Shown: positions 27,429 to 35,886 of the stretch, in pieces
How positions within the stretch are numbered: position 1 is the stretch's first letter
Layout of the letters: every line of letters starts with the position of its first letter
Assembly (NCBI GenBank): GCA_038106445.1
Contig: JAYODU010000005.1
Span: forward strand, 1-64,000
Reading direction: 5' to 3'
From: Pseudemcibacter sp038106445
GTDB taxonomy: Bacteria > Pseudomonadota > Alphaproteobacteria > Sphingomonadales > Emcibacteraceae
DNA: 64,000 nucleotides
Notes under the pieces: model-generated
What the model saw: only the letters and a program-made list of their open reading frames with translations
Database searches by the model: none
Told to the model about the DNA's origin: nothing
Program-made: the position numbers and the translations under genes

Positions 27429-28304
27429 ATGTTGGTTATAGTCGGAATTGTCGTCACAATGGGGCTTGTATTCGGCGGTTTTATCAGTCATGGCGGAAAT
27501 ATGGCTGTGATTATTGGTGCATTACCGACCGAAGCCATGGTTATCGGTGGTGCCGCACTTGGATCATTCATAACCGGAAATGGTGGCGCGGTCATCAAAA
27601 AAGCTGGTAAAGGCCTTGGCAAAGTTATTAAAGGCTCAAAATGGAAGTCCGATGACTATAAAGATCTTCTATGTCTTCTTTTTATGATTTCGAAACTGAT
27701 CAAAACCAAAGGGGTCATTGCACTTGAAGCCCATATAGAAAACCCTTCGGAAAGTAAAATCTTCAACCATGTCAGTAAGGTCAAAGACGACCATCATGTA
27801 GTTGATTTTATTTGTGATTATTTCAGAATGACAACCATGAACTTTGATGACCCGCATCAAATGGAAGATGTGATGCTTAAAGAACTGGAAAAGCATCATC
27901 ACGAAGAAAGTGAAGGGGCACATGCACTTGCTATTGTTGGGGAAGCTTTCCCCGCGCTTGATATTGTGGCGGCGGTGCTTGGTGTGATCAATACGATGTC
28001 ATCTATTGACCAGCCGGTAGAAATACTAGGCGCACTTATCGGGGGAGCGCTTGTGGGAACATTTCTTGGTATTTTGATCTCATATACGGTTGCGGCCCCA
28101 ATGGCATCCAGACTTCAGCAAATTATTGATGAAGAAAGTCATATATATGATGTAATGAAGGATTTTATTATCGCTCACCCTCATGGCAGTGCTCCGCAAA
28201 TTGCCGCTGAAATCGGACGTAAGGCTGTACCTGGTGCTTTCCAGCCATCATTCTATGATCTTGATGAACTTATTCAGGAAATACCAAACGACGTATTTGC
28301 ATAG
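27429..28304 (+). CDS. motA: Flagellar motor stator protein MotA
   Basis: This 291-residue inner-membrane protein has four helices. Two lie at the N-terminus (VIVGIVVTMGLVFGGFI, MVIGGAALGSFI) and two after a cytoplasmic domain (about 165-245). AFPALDIVAAVLGVINTM is the MotA family signature with the proline that closes the ion channel. The cytoplasmic segment KHHHEESEGAHAL is histidine-rich. It builds the stator with MotB, whose gene is 1.5 kb away in divergent orientation. Motility is therefore probable, although no other core flagellar cluster is in the window. Confidence 0.94.
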   Translation: MLVIVGIVVTMGLVFGGFISHGGNMAVIIGALPTEAMVIGGAALGSFITGNGGAVIKKAGKGLGKVIKGSKWKSDDYKDLLCLLFMISKLIKTKGVIALEAHIENPSESKIFNHVSKVKDDHHVVDFICDYFRMTTMNFDDPHQMEDVMLKELEKHHHEESEGAHALAIVGEAFPALDIVAAVLGVINTMSSIDQPVEILGALIGGALVGTFLGILISYTVAAPMASRLQQIIDEESHIYDVMKDFIIAHPHGSAPQIAAEIGRKAVPGAFQPSFYDLDELIQEIPNDVFA

Positions 28305-28326
28305 AAAAAAATCAATAGAGAATTTT

Positions 28327-29322
28327 TTAAAGGTTCTTGAGTTTTTTTGCGACGATCGGTGCAAAATAGGTCCAGATGCCGCATGCTCCTGCCCGTTTAA
28401 AGGCGAGTAAACTTTCCATCATTGCTTTATCATGGTCCAGCCACCCGTTCATCGCGGCTGCTTTGATCATCGCGTATTCCCCGCTGACCTGATACACAAA
28501 TATTGGTATTTGAAGTTCCCTGCTCACGCGATCAATAATATCAAGATAAGGCATGCCGGGTTTAATAATTACACTATCCGCCCCTTCATCAATATCCATG
28601 ATTACTTCCCGGATCGCTTCATTACTATTTGCTGGGTCCATCTGATATGTTTCCTTGCTCCCTTGCAGATTGGAGGAAGAACCTACGGCATCACGAAATG
28701 GACCGTAAAATGCAGATGCGTATTTCGCTGCATATGACATAATTTGTACATTGGTTTTTTTACGTTCTTCGAGCATATTTCGAATGGCTAATACGCGACC
28801 ATCCATCATATCTGATGGTGCAATGATATCGCACCCGGCTTCAACCTGGATAAAAGCCTGATTGACAAGTGCTTCCAGTGTTAAGTCGTTATCCACATAG
28901 CCGTCTTTAATGATACCGTCCTGCCCATGGCTGGTGTAGGGGTCAAGTGCTACATCACAAATTATACCAATATCAGGAACCTGTTCCTTTATTGCACTAA
29001 CAGTCCTGCATATGAGGTTTTCAGGGTTTAAGCCTTCGTATCCATCATCGGATTTAAGTTCCGTTGGTGTTTTGGGAAATAATGCAATGGCAGGAATACC
29101 CAGTTCTTTAGCCATCGCCGCTTTTTCAACCGCAAGATCAATAGTTACGCGTTCAACATCGGGCATTGAAGGTATTTCTGTAGACGTGTTGTCGCCTTCC
29201 TGTACAAAAATTGGCCAAATCAAATCATCAACAGATAAATTGCTTTCACGAACCATATTTCTTGCCCAGTTCTTTTGGCGGTGTCGTCGCGGCCTACTGT
29301 TTGGAAATGAACCCGCTATCAT
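28327..29322 (-). CDS. hemB: Porphobilinogen synthase (delta-aminolevulinic acid dehydratase)
   Basis: This 331-residue enzyme condenses two 5-aminolevulinates to porphobilinogen. The active-site lysines lie in MSYAAKYASAFYGPFRDA and SVIIKPGMPYLDII. The metal site reads ALDPYTSHGQDG, the cysteine-free, aspartate-rich form that uses magnesium rather than zinc, as in many alphaproteobacteria. It is divergent from the ldtR-like gene; hemA follows on the other strand, so the first two steps of tetrapyrrole synthesis are linked here. Confidence 0.96.
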   Translation of the reverse strand: MIAGSFPNSRPRRHRQKNWARNMVRESNLSVDDLIWPIFVQEGDNTSTEIPSMPDVERVTIDLAVEKAAMAKELGIPAIALFPKTPTELKSDDGYEGLNPENLICRTVSAIKEQVPDIGIICDVALDPYTSHGQDGIIKDGYVDNDLTLEALVNQAFIQVEAGCDIIAPSDMMDGRVLAIRNMLEERKKTNVQIMSYAAKYASAFYGPFRDAVGSSSNLQGSKETYQMDPANSNEAIREVIMDIDEGADSVIIKPGMPYLDIIDRVSRELQIPIFVYQVSGEYAMIKAAAMNGWLDHDKAMMESLLAFKRAGACGIWTYFAPIVAKKLKNL

Positions 29323-29458
29323 GATGTGCTCCGGCGTTTTATAAATTTATTTAAACTATTAAGTCTTTGTAACCAAATTTTAACAGCTTGTTAGGTATGT
29401 TGTTATATAACGAATGAAAATAAAGCAAAATATATTTATGAATTATTAGGATATAAGG

Positions 29459-29977
29459 ATGTCACTAAAACATCATAGTAGTAATCTTATTGGCGGACAT
29501 GAGACACAGGAAACAAGAACAAGACATAATTTCTTGGAATGTTTAAGACTGATTGAACGCCTTCACAGAAGGATGCTTGATATCGTCAAGCATCGGCTTG
29601 ATTTAAAAGGCATGAGCGATATCAATTCTGTTCAGGCACTTTTGCTTTATAATATTGGGGATCACGAAATAACTGCGGGGGATCTTAGAAATCGGGGATA
29701 TTACCTTGGTTCCAATGTATCTTACAATCTGAAGAAGCTGGTAGAAGCTGGTTATATTCGTCAGGAAAGGTCAGAACACGACCGTCGTGCCCTTCGTATC
29801 TGGCTTTCAGACAGCGGTAAAAATGTCTGTAATCTGGTTGGTAAATTGTTTGATGAAAATCTTGATATGGTAAAAGATCAGAATCTGTTTACAGATCAGG
29901 GTGTCACTGAGCTCAGGGATAGACTTAGTTCGCTCGAAAGCTTCTGGACAGACATGTTACGTTTTTCAGTAGAATAA
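29459..29977 (+). CDS. ldtR: MarR-family winged-helix regulator, LdtR-like
   Basis: This 172-residue MarR-family protein has a wing region with RQERSEHDRRALRIWLSDSGK and a recognition-helix region YYLGSNVSYNLKKLVEAGYI. The form matches the alphaproteobacterial LdtR group (regulators tied to L,D-transpeptidase and envelope stress), which is often found near hem genes. It starts at an ATG after AAGG and lies between divergent hemB and downstream hemA. Whether it controls hem genes or envelope genes elsewhere cannot be told from this window. Confidence 0.72.
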   Translation: MSLKHHSSNLIGGHETQETRTRHNFLECLRLIERLHRRMLDIVKHRLDLKGMSDINSVQALLLYNIGDHEITAGDLRNRGYYLGSNVSYNLKKLVEAGYIRQERSEHDRRALRIWLSDSGKNVCNLVGKLFDENLDMVKDQNLFTDQGVTELRDRLSSLESFWTDMLRFSVE

Positions 29978-30124
29978 TACCGAATCCATTAAAACTTATT
30001 GCTTTTTTCGCATTTGCCTTGATAAGATCAGTCCTGTCAGGTGTAATAAATGCGGATATTTCGCTTTCTTTGTCGTTTAATCTAGGGTAGGACAGGGCGA
30101 AATGATTCAAGTGGAAAAATAGTA

Positions 30125-31345
30125 ATGGATTATGACCTTATATTTTCAAATGCAATTGCTGACATAAAAGACGAGGGCCGTTACCGCGTTTTTATGGATA
30201 TAGAGCGCACAAATGGTGATTTTCCGAAGGCCACCTGGCACACCGAAGATGGTGAAAAGGAAATTGTTGTCTGGTGTAGTAATGATTATCTTGGCATGGG
30301 GCAACATCCTGATGTTATCCGGGCTATGAAAGATGCAATTGATAAGGTAGGCACCGGTTCCGGCGGTACAAGAAATATAAGCGGAACACATCATTATCAT
30401 GTAATGCTGGAAAATGAGCTTGCCGATCTTCACGGCAAAGAAGCGGCCCTACTCTTTACGTCAGGATATATTTCAAATGAAGCCTCGATTTCAACGATTG
30501 CTCGGCTTATGCCCGGCTGCATCATTTATTCAGATGAGCTAAACCATGCGTCTATGATTAATGGTGTTCTTACAGGTAAATGTGACAAACGTATTTTCAA
30601 ACATAATAGTGTAGAACATTTGGAAGAATTACTTAAAGCAGACGATCCGGCACTGCCGAAAATTATCCTGTTTGAAAGTGTTTATTCCATGGACGGTGAT
30701 TTTGCGCCAATTGAAGAATTCTGCGATCTGGCCGAAAAATATAATTGCCTTACATTTATGGACGAAGTTCATGCAGTAGGAATGTACGGACCAAGGGGCG
30801 GTGGTGTTGCTGAAAAACTTGGTCTGATGCATCGTGTAGATATCATTGAAGGGACACTGGGTAAAGCATTTGGTTTGATGGGTGGATATATTACAGCCAG
30901 TAAGGATATTGTCGATTGTGTCAGAAGTTTTGCGTCCGGCTTTATTTTTACGACATCACTTTCACCAGCCATTACGGCGGGTGCACTTGCCAGTATTCGC
31001 CATCTTAAAAAATCAAACGCTGAACGTGAGCGCCATCAGGAGCGCGCCGCAACATTAAAACAGCTAATGAAAGATGCTGATCTTCCAGTTATGCCATCGC
31101 GCAGTCATATTGTACCACTTCTTGTTGGTGACCCCGTTATATGTAAGCGCGCGTCTGACATGCTTCTTGAAGATTTCGGCATTTATGTCCAACCGATCAA
31201 TTTCCCAACTGTGCCGCGTGGAACAGAACGGCTTCGTTTTGCCCCAAATCCTTTGCATGATGACGACATGATGGATCATCTTGTGAAATCCCTGAAAACG
31301 GTTTGGGAAAAACTTGATATTGATAAATACTGCCGGGCAGCGTGA
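30125..31345 (+). CDS. hemA: 5-aminolevulinate synthase
   Basis: The enzyme condenses glycine and succinyl-CoA to 5-aminolevulinate (C4 or Shemin pathway), a hallmark of alphaproteobacteria. It is 406 residues, usual length. The PLP lysine lies in EGTLGKAFGLMGGYI, the cofactor Asp in TFMDEVHAVGMYG, and the glycine/CoA region SGGTRNISGTHHYHVMLENELADLHGKEAALLF is intact. Its stop TGA overlaps the ATG of the small gene at 31345 (TGATG), showing translational coupling. Confidence 0.97.
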   Translation: MDYDLIFSNAIADIKDEGRYRVFMDIERTNGDFPKATWHTEDGEKEIVVWCSNDYLGMGQHPDVIRAMKDAIDKVGTGSGGTRNISGTHHYHVMLENELADLHGKEAALLFTSGYISNEASISTIARLMPGCIIYSDELNHASMINGVLTGKCDKRIFKHNSVEHLEELLKADDPALPKIILFESVYSMDGDFAPIEEFCDLAEKYNCLTFMDEVHAVGMYGPRGGGVAEKLGLMHRVDIIEGTLGKAFGLMGGYITASKDIVDCVRSFASGFIFTTSLSPAITAGALASIRHLKKSNAERERHQERAATLKQLMKDADLPVMPSRSHIVPLLVGDPVICKRASDMLLEDFGIYVQPINFPTVPRGTERLRFAPNPLHDDDMMDHLVKSLKTVWEKLDIDKYCRAA

Positions 31346-31539
31346 TGGTGCAAGCAATGAACGAAGATGATTTTATCCTGGAGTTCATTGCAATGGGAAA
31401 TTCGGTTAAGGTTACATGTATTGATCCGAGAACCGGCAAGGAAGTATCAACCATTGGTCCGGTAAATTCCCCACGTTCACAGCTTAGTCAGGCTGCCGTC
31501 AATAAAATGCTTTATGTCCTGAAAAAAGAACAATCCTGA
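31345..31539 (+). CDS. Small conserved protein, DUF6898-like
   Basis: This 64-residue protein starts inside the hemA stop codon. The core FILEFIAMGNSVKVTCIDPRTGKEVSTIGP looks like a small beta-rich domain that I recognise as a short family common after hemA-like or glyA-like genes in alphaproteobacteria (DUF6898). It has no signal peptide or helix for the membrane. A second ATG (31357) follows four codons later and could be the true start. Function unknown; its coupling to hemA suggests expression with tetrapyrrole synthesis. Confidence 0.65.
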   Translation: MVQAMNEDDFILEFIAMGNSVKVTCIDPRTGKEVSTIGPVNSPRSQLSQAAVNKMLYVLKKEQS

Positions 31540-31700
31540 ATTTTTGAAATTATATCAGTTATTTGATCTAACTTGCATTTAGAATTTCATTTGATAATCT
31601 CACGTAGCTTTTTTAATGTTTGATTATGAAGTTATCAAAGGTGAAGTATATTGAGTTCAGGTTCACTATTGGCAAGAAGCGAAATGAGGAACGGTGATTC

Positions 31701-33656
31701 ATGAAAAAATCATCTGGGCGTAACTGGTCATTAAGTATTGGGCATATTTTATATGGATTGATATTTGCTGTCATTCTTACTGCTTACTTGACTTATTGGT
31801 CAGGTAGCTTGTCACACATAAGATTGCCAGATGTTCCTGAAACCCCTGAGATAGGATTGGCAGTGGCCATCCTGGGATTAATTGTCATGATTTCTGGAAT
31901 CTGGACAATTATTGCTAGTGGAGATGGTCTTCCGTTTAATACCCATCCACCAAAAAAATACGTGAGAACCGGTATTTATAAATGGATTTCCCATCCCATT
32001 TATTTAGGCTTTTTCGCTCTATGTGCAGGGGGATCAATATGGGTTGGCTCATCTGGTGGACTTTGGGTCGTAACACCCGTTATTGCTCTTTCCTGTACGG
32101 CATTGATATGGGGTTATGAGCGGCCGCAATTGATTGGCAGTTTTGGTGAACTATATTTTGATCATAAAATAAGATTGCCCCAAGCAAGCAGTGAAAAACC
32201 CGAATTCAAGGATTTTGTATCTATTGTGCTGCTGGTCTATTTGCCTTGGCTGTTGGTTTATCAGGGAATTGCCAGCTATATTGGAGTGGTGGATCCTCTT
32301 TGGGTATCAACGCTACCTTTTGAAGAGGGTTTCCCCGTTTATGAAGCTTTCGCAATACCTTATATGTTAACATATCCAATCGCTATTTTTTTGCCGTTAT
32401 TGGCAAAAACAAAAAATTGTCAGCGAAAATATTGTATTTCAGTCATTCTCGCGCTGACAGTTGTTATTCCATTCTATTTAACTTTCCCGATTATTGCAGA
32501 ATTCAGGCAATTTGAACCTTCAACAATCTGGGGTGATCTCATTATATTACAGCATTCTGTGGATAATCCTGCTACAGCCTTTCCTGCTTTTCATGTTGTA
32601 TGGGGAATTCTTGGAGCAAAAATGCTGTCTGATCATTTTCCCAAATTAAAGATTTTATTCTGGATATTTGCCTGGTTAATTGCATTAAGCTGCTGGTTTA
32701 CAGGTATGCATGCAATCCTGGATGTTTTTGCTGGAGCTGCCGTCTCTTTTTTGGTGTTGCATTATGAGGAAATATGGCACTGGTTAAGAGGTTGGGTTGA
32801 AAAGCTTGGAAATTCATGGCGACCGAGGATGGTTGGACCATTCAGAATAATTAATCACTTCAAATATGTTTGGGCGGCAACTTTTATCTATATAATTCTT
32901 TCGGTTTCCATTTTGGGCCCTGAATATTTTCTGGCAATTTTGATAGTATGCGTTATCGGGGTGGTATTTGCAGCCGTTTGGGCACAACTAGTTTTAAGTG
33001 CAAATAATCATTCAAGATCATTTGGGTGTTACGGTTGTGTTATAGGCGTGATTATTGGCGTCTTCATAACGTACTTATGGTTCGATTTACCCTGGATGAT
33101 AAGCATGTCTACTTTTTGCATTGTAGCTCCTTTCGTAATAGCAATTGGGCGTTTGCGATGCCTGATTCAGGGGTGTTGTCATGGTACACAGGCGACTAAC
33201 AAATTTGGAATTATCATTACGGAACCAAACACGCGGGTATGTTCGCAGGCTAACCTGTGCGGAACTCTGGTACATCCAACACAGTTTTATTCAATTGTTT
33301 CCAATATTTTTATTGGTATGGTGATGTTCAGAATGCTCATGGTAGGGTCGCAATCCGCCAACGTGGTTAGTGTTTACCTGATACTATCCAGCTTGGCTCG
33401 TTTCGTGGAAGAAACATACAGGGGTGAGCCACAAACACCAAAACCCGCCGGGCTCAGTATATATCAATGGTTTAGTATTGTCGGGCTATTTGCCGGTACT
33501 GTTTTTACAATGATACCAAGTGCAAATTTTTCTTTCGCTGGTATGCCAAAAGGTCCATTTGTATGGGGAGTGTCAATTGTTTTCAGCACCATAATTGCAT
33601 TTATCATGAGTGTGGATATTCCCAGCTCTGAAAAGAGATTTGCACGTCTGACTTGA
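31701..33656 (+). CDS. Three-domain membrane protein: ICMT-like methyltransferase + PAP2-like phosphatase + Lgt-like transferase
   Basis: This 651-residue polytopic protein joins three lipid-related enzyme folds. Residues ~50-165 are like isoprenylcysteine methyltransferase/PEMT, with YVRTGIYKWISHPIYLG (87-103) and the following GYERPQLIGSFGELY. Residues ~215-360 are PAP2-like: FPAFH (294-298) stands for motif 2 and SCWFTGMHAILD (330-341, H337, D341) for motif 3. Residues ~390-610 are like prolipoprotein diacylglyceryl transferase: GRLRCLIQGCCHG (483-495), HPTQFY (525-530) and RFVEETYRG (567-575). The position of the essential Lgt histidine (HGG) reads YGC (444-446). Domain calls come from motifs only. 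The reaction is unknown; a lipid or lipoprotein modification at the membrane is a reasonable guess. Confidence 0.75.
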   Translation: MKKSSGRNWSLSIGHILYGLIFAVILTAYLTYWSGSLSHIRLPDVPETPEIGLAVAILGLIVMISGIWTIIASGDGLPFNTHPPKKYVRTGIYKWISHPIYLGFFALCAGGSIWVGSSGGLWVVTPVIALSCTALIWGYERPQLIGSFGELYFDHKIRLPQASSEKPEFKDFVSIVLLVYLPWLLVYQGIASYIGVVDPLWVSTLPFEEGFPVYEAFAIPYMLTYPIAIFLPLLAKTKNCQRKYCISVILALTVVIPFYLTFPIIAEFRQFEPSTIWGDLIILQHSVDNPATAFPAFHVVWGILGAKMLSDHFPKLKILFWIFAWLIALSCWFTGMHAILDVFAGAAVSFLVLHYEEIWHWLRGWVEKLGNSWRPRMVGPFRIINHFKYVWAATFIYIILSVSILGPEYFLAILIVCVIGVVFAAVWAQLVLSANNHSRSFGCYGCVIGVIIGVFITYLWFDLPWMISMSTFCIVAPFVIAIGRLRCLIQGCCHGTQATNKFGIIITEPNTRVCSQANLCGTLVHPTQFYSIVSNIFIGMVMFRMLMVGSQSANVVSVYLILSSLARFVEETYRGEPQTPKPAGLSIYQWFSIVGLFAGTVFTMIPSANFSFAGMPKGPFVWGVSIVFSTIIAFIMSVDIPSSEKRFARLT

Positions 33657-33687
33657 AAATAGAATAAAATTAACAGGAGGCATAAGG

Positions 33688-34353
33688 GTGACAAAAAATG
33701 TAGTAATAACAGGAGCAAACAGGGGGATTGGACTGTCACTTTGTAAACAATATAAAAAACAAGGTTTAAAGGTCATAGCAGTGTGCCGAAATTCCAATGT
33801 GACTGTGGAACAGGTTGCTGGTACTGTTATCGATGGTATTGATGTTGGTAGTGCGGATGATTGTGGGAAGCTTTTTCAAAAACTCGTCGGTTTTAAAATT
33901 GATATACTCATCAATAATGCCGGCATTCTTGGTAGAGAAAAGCTGGGAAATATAGATTACGCAGCCGTTGAAAAACAGTTTTTGATAAATTCTGTTGCAC
34001 CGCTTCGTGTTACGGAAGGACTTATCGGAAATCTTGGAACGGCTGGTAAGGTTGCGATTATAACCAGCCGTATGGGATCGATCGCCGATAACAGCAGTGG
34101 TAATTCATATGGATACAGAATGTCCAAAGCAGCCGTTAATGCAGCCGGCAAATCACTGGCAATTGATTTAAAATCAAAAGGAATTGCAGTCGGTATTTAT
34201 CATCCGGGATGGGTCACAACCGATATGACAGGGGGAACAGGCGAAATTACGCCGGATCAGTCCGCAGAACGGCTTGCTGGACTTATTGAGGTTCTGGATA
34301 TGTCAAATACAGGTACATTCTGGCATTCAAACGGGGAAGTCCTTCCCTGGTAA
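33688..34353 (+). CDS. Short-chain dehydrogenase/reductase (CsgA-like)
   Basis: This 221-residue Rossmann oxidoreductase has the cofactor motif TGANRGIGL (residues 8-16), NNAG, a catalytic serine in TSRMGSI and YxxxK in YGYRMSKAA. It starts at GTG behind GGAGG. It resembles the small C-factor (CsgA)-type SDRs more than metabolic dehydrogenases. It lies 31 bases after the fusion protein gene on the same strand and may be co-transcribed with it. Substrate unknown. Confidence 0.88.
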   Translation: MTKNVVITGANRGIGLSLCKQYKKQGLKVIAVCRNSNVTVEQVAGTVIDGIDVGSADDCGKLFQKLVGFKIDILINNAGILGREKLGNIDYAAVEKQFLINSVAPLRVTEGLIGNLGTAGKVAIITSRMGSIADNSSGNSYGYRMSKAAVNAAGKSLAIDLKSKGIAVGIYHPGWVTTDMTGGTGEITPDQSAERLAGLIEVLDMSNTGTFWHSNGEVLPW

Positions 34354-34386
34354 GGCGCTGGAAAATAAAGAGATAATAGATCAGTA

Positions 34387-35886
34387 CTATTGGTCTGCTT
34401 TTCTGCCGAAAGCCCACATGGCCGACTTTATTGTCATCAGCTGTATCAAAATAACGATAAAAATAATATATGGCGATGGATAATAAGCCGAGATCAGAAA
34501 AGTCAGTAGTGTCATGATCCCCGGTATTATGGCATATGAGAACTGAGTGGTGACGTGGTCAATGTGCGGACAATCGGCCCCCATTGATGCCAGGACGGTT
34601 GTATCAGAAATAGGGGACGTATGATCACCAAACAATCCGCCACTTAACACCGCTGCAATTGTAAGTTCAAGCGGGGCATTTAGCGTATATGCGACAGGAA
34701 TAACAATGATTAGTAATATGGCAAACGTGCCATAGGATGAACCAGTCGCAAATGACATTGTAGCCCCGATCATAAAGACAATCGGGGGAATAAAGTTTGG
34801 TGGAATGCTGTCGCCGATAATAGCTGCAAGATAATACCCTGTTTTCAGATCCCTGCAGATAGAACTTAATGACCAGGCAAGAACCATAACAAGACAAAGA
34901 AAAACAAGATTTTGCATTCCTTTCACATATTCCTGAAAACTCCGTTCATAGGAAAATTGTCTTTGTTGCTTCATGATATAAGCACAGGCGATGGACGCAA
35001 ATATATAGGCGGTTAATATCCCGCCGCGCATATGGATACTCTGAACCCCCGTTGTCATTACAAAATATCCCATGTAAACAGCCATGGTAATGAACAGAAC
35101 CCCCAAAGGTAACAGAACACTGCTTAAGGTCGATTTTCTATCTTCTTTATAGCTAATACTATCATCCACATCCTTTTCTGCGAATGATGTCATTTCCTTA
35201 TTAAATTTTTCCTGTGCTTGAGCCATAAGACCATAATCTTTGCCGGTTGATAAAAACATCGGTATGGCAAGAAGTGCAAGAAACGCATAGAATTGGTAAG
35301 GCCATACGCTTAATAAAACCTGATAGGGTTCGGCTTCAATGCCAACATCTCCGTAAGTGTTCTCAATCAGGTTCATGATATATATGCCCCAGCTAATGAA
35401 GGGGACAAGTATGCTGACGGGTGCCGCCGTCGTGTCAATAATATAGGCCAGTTTTTCCCTGCAAATTTTTAACCGCTTAAAAATCGGTCTGAATAAGGGG
35501 CCAACAATTAATGCGTTTCCGGAATCTGTAAAAAATACACTTAAGCCGGCGCACCATGCCGCAAACTGTGCTCGGGCAGGGTTCGATACGAATTTTGCCA
35601 CAACCGATGAAAACGCACTGGCGCCACCGGACTTTTCAAGCAGATGGATGAAACCACCAATAGCAAACATGATAACAATAATCTGTGCGTTTGAACCGCT
35701 TGTAATCTGAATAAAAATATATTCTTCGACAAGCTCTGTAATTGCAAAAAACGGATTGAAATTGGCAAGGATCATTGTACCGCTGAAAGCACCGATAATC
35801 AGCGATATCATGATATTTCTGGTTAGTATTGCCAGAAAAATGCTTAAAGCGGGGGGAATAATCGAAAGGATGCCATATTCATTCAT
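34387..35886 (-). CDS. NhaC-family Na+/H+ antiporter-type transporter
   Basis: This 499-residue inner-membrane protein has about 11-12 helices. VFFTDSGNALIVGPLFRP and GSSYGTFAILLIIVIPVA...GGLFGDHTSPISDTTVLAS are signatures of the NhaC antiporter family, which also contains amino-acid/malate-lactate exchangers. The gene overlaps the end of the upstream dadA-like gene by eight bases, so it may carry an amino acid or its oxidation product rather than only sodium. Confidence 0.88.
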   Translation of the reverse strand: MNEYGILSIIPPALSIFLAILTRNIMISLIIGAFSGTMILANFNPFFAITELVEEYIFIQITSGSNAQIIVIMFAIGGFIHLLEKSGGASAFSSVVAKFVSNPARAQFAAWCAGLSVFFTDSGNALIVGPLFRPIFKRLKICREKLAYIIDTTAAPVSILVPFISWGIYIMNLIENTYGDVGIEAEPYQVLLSVWPYQFYAFLALLAIPMFLSTGKDYGLMAQAQEKFNKEMTSFAEKDVDDSISYKEDRKSTLSSVLLPLGVLFITMAVYMGYFVMTTGVQSIHMRGGILTAYIFASIACAYIMKQQRQFSYERSFQEYVKGMQNLVFLCLVMVLAWSLSSICRDLKTGYYLAAIIGDSIPPNFIPPIVFMIGATMSFATGSSYGTFAILLIIVIPVAYTLNAPLELTIAAVLSGGLFGDHTSPISDTTVLASMGADCPHIDHVTTQFSYAIIPGIMTLLTFLISAYYPSPYIIFIVILIQLMTIKSAMWAFGRKADQ

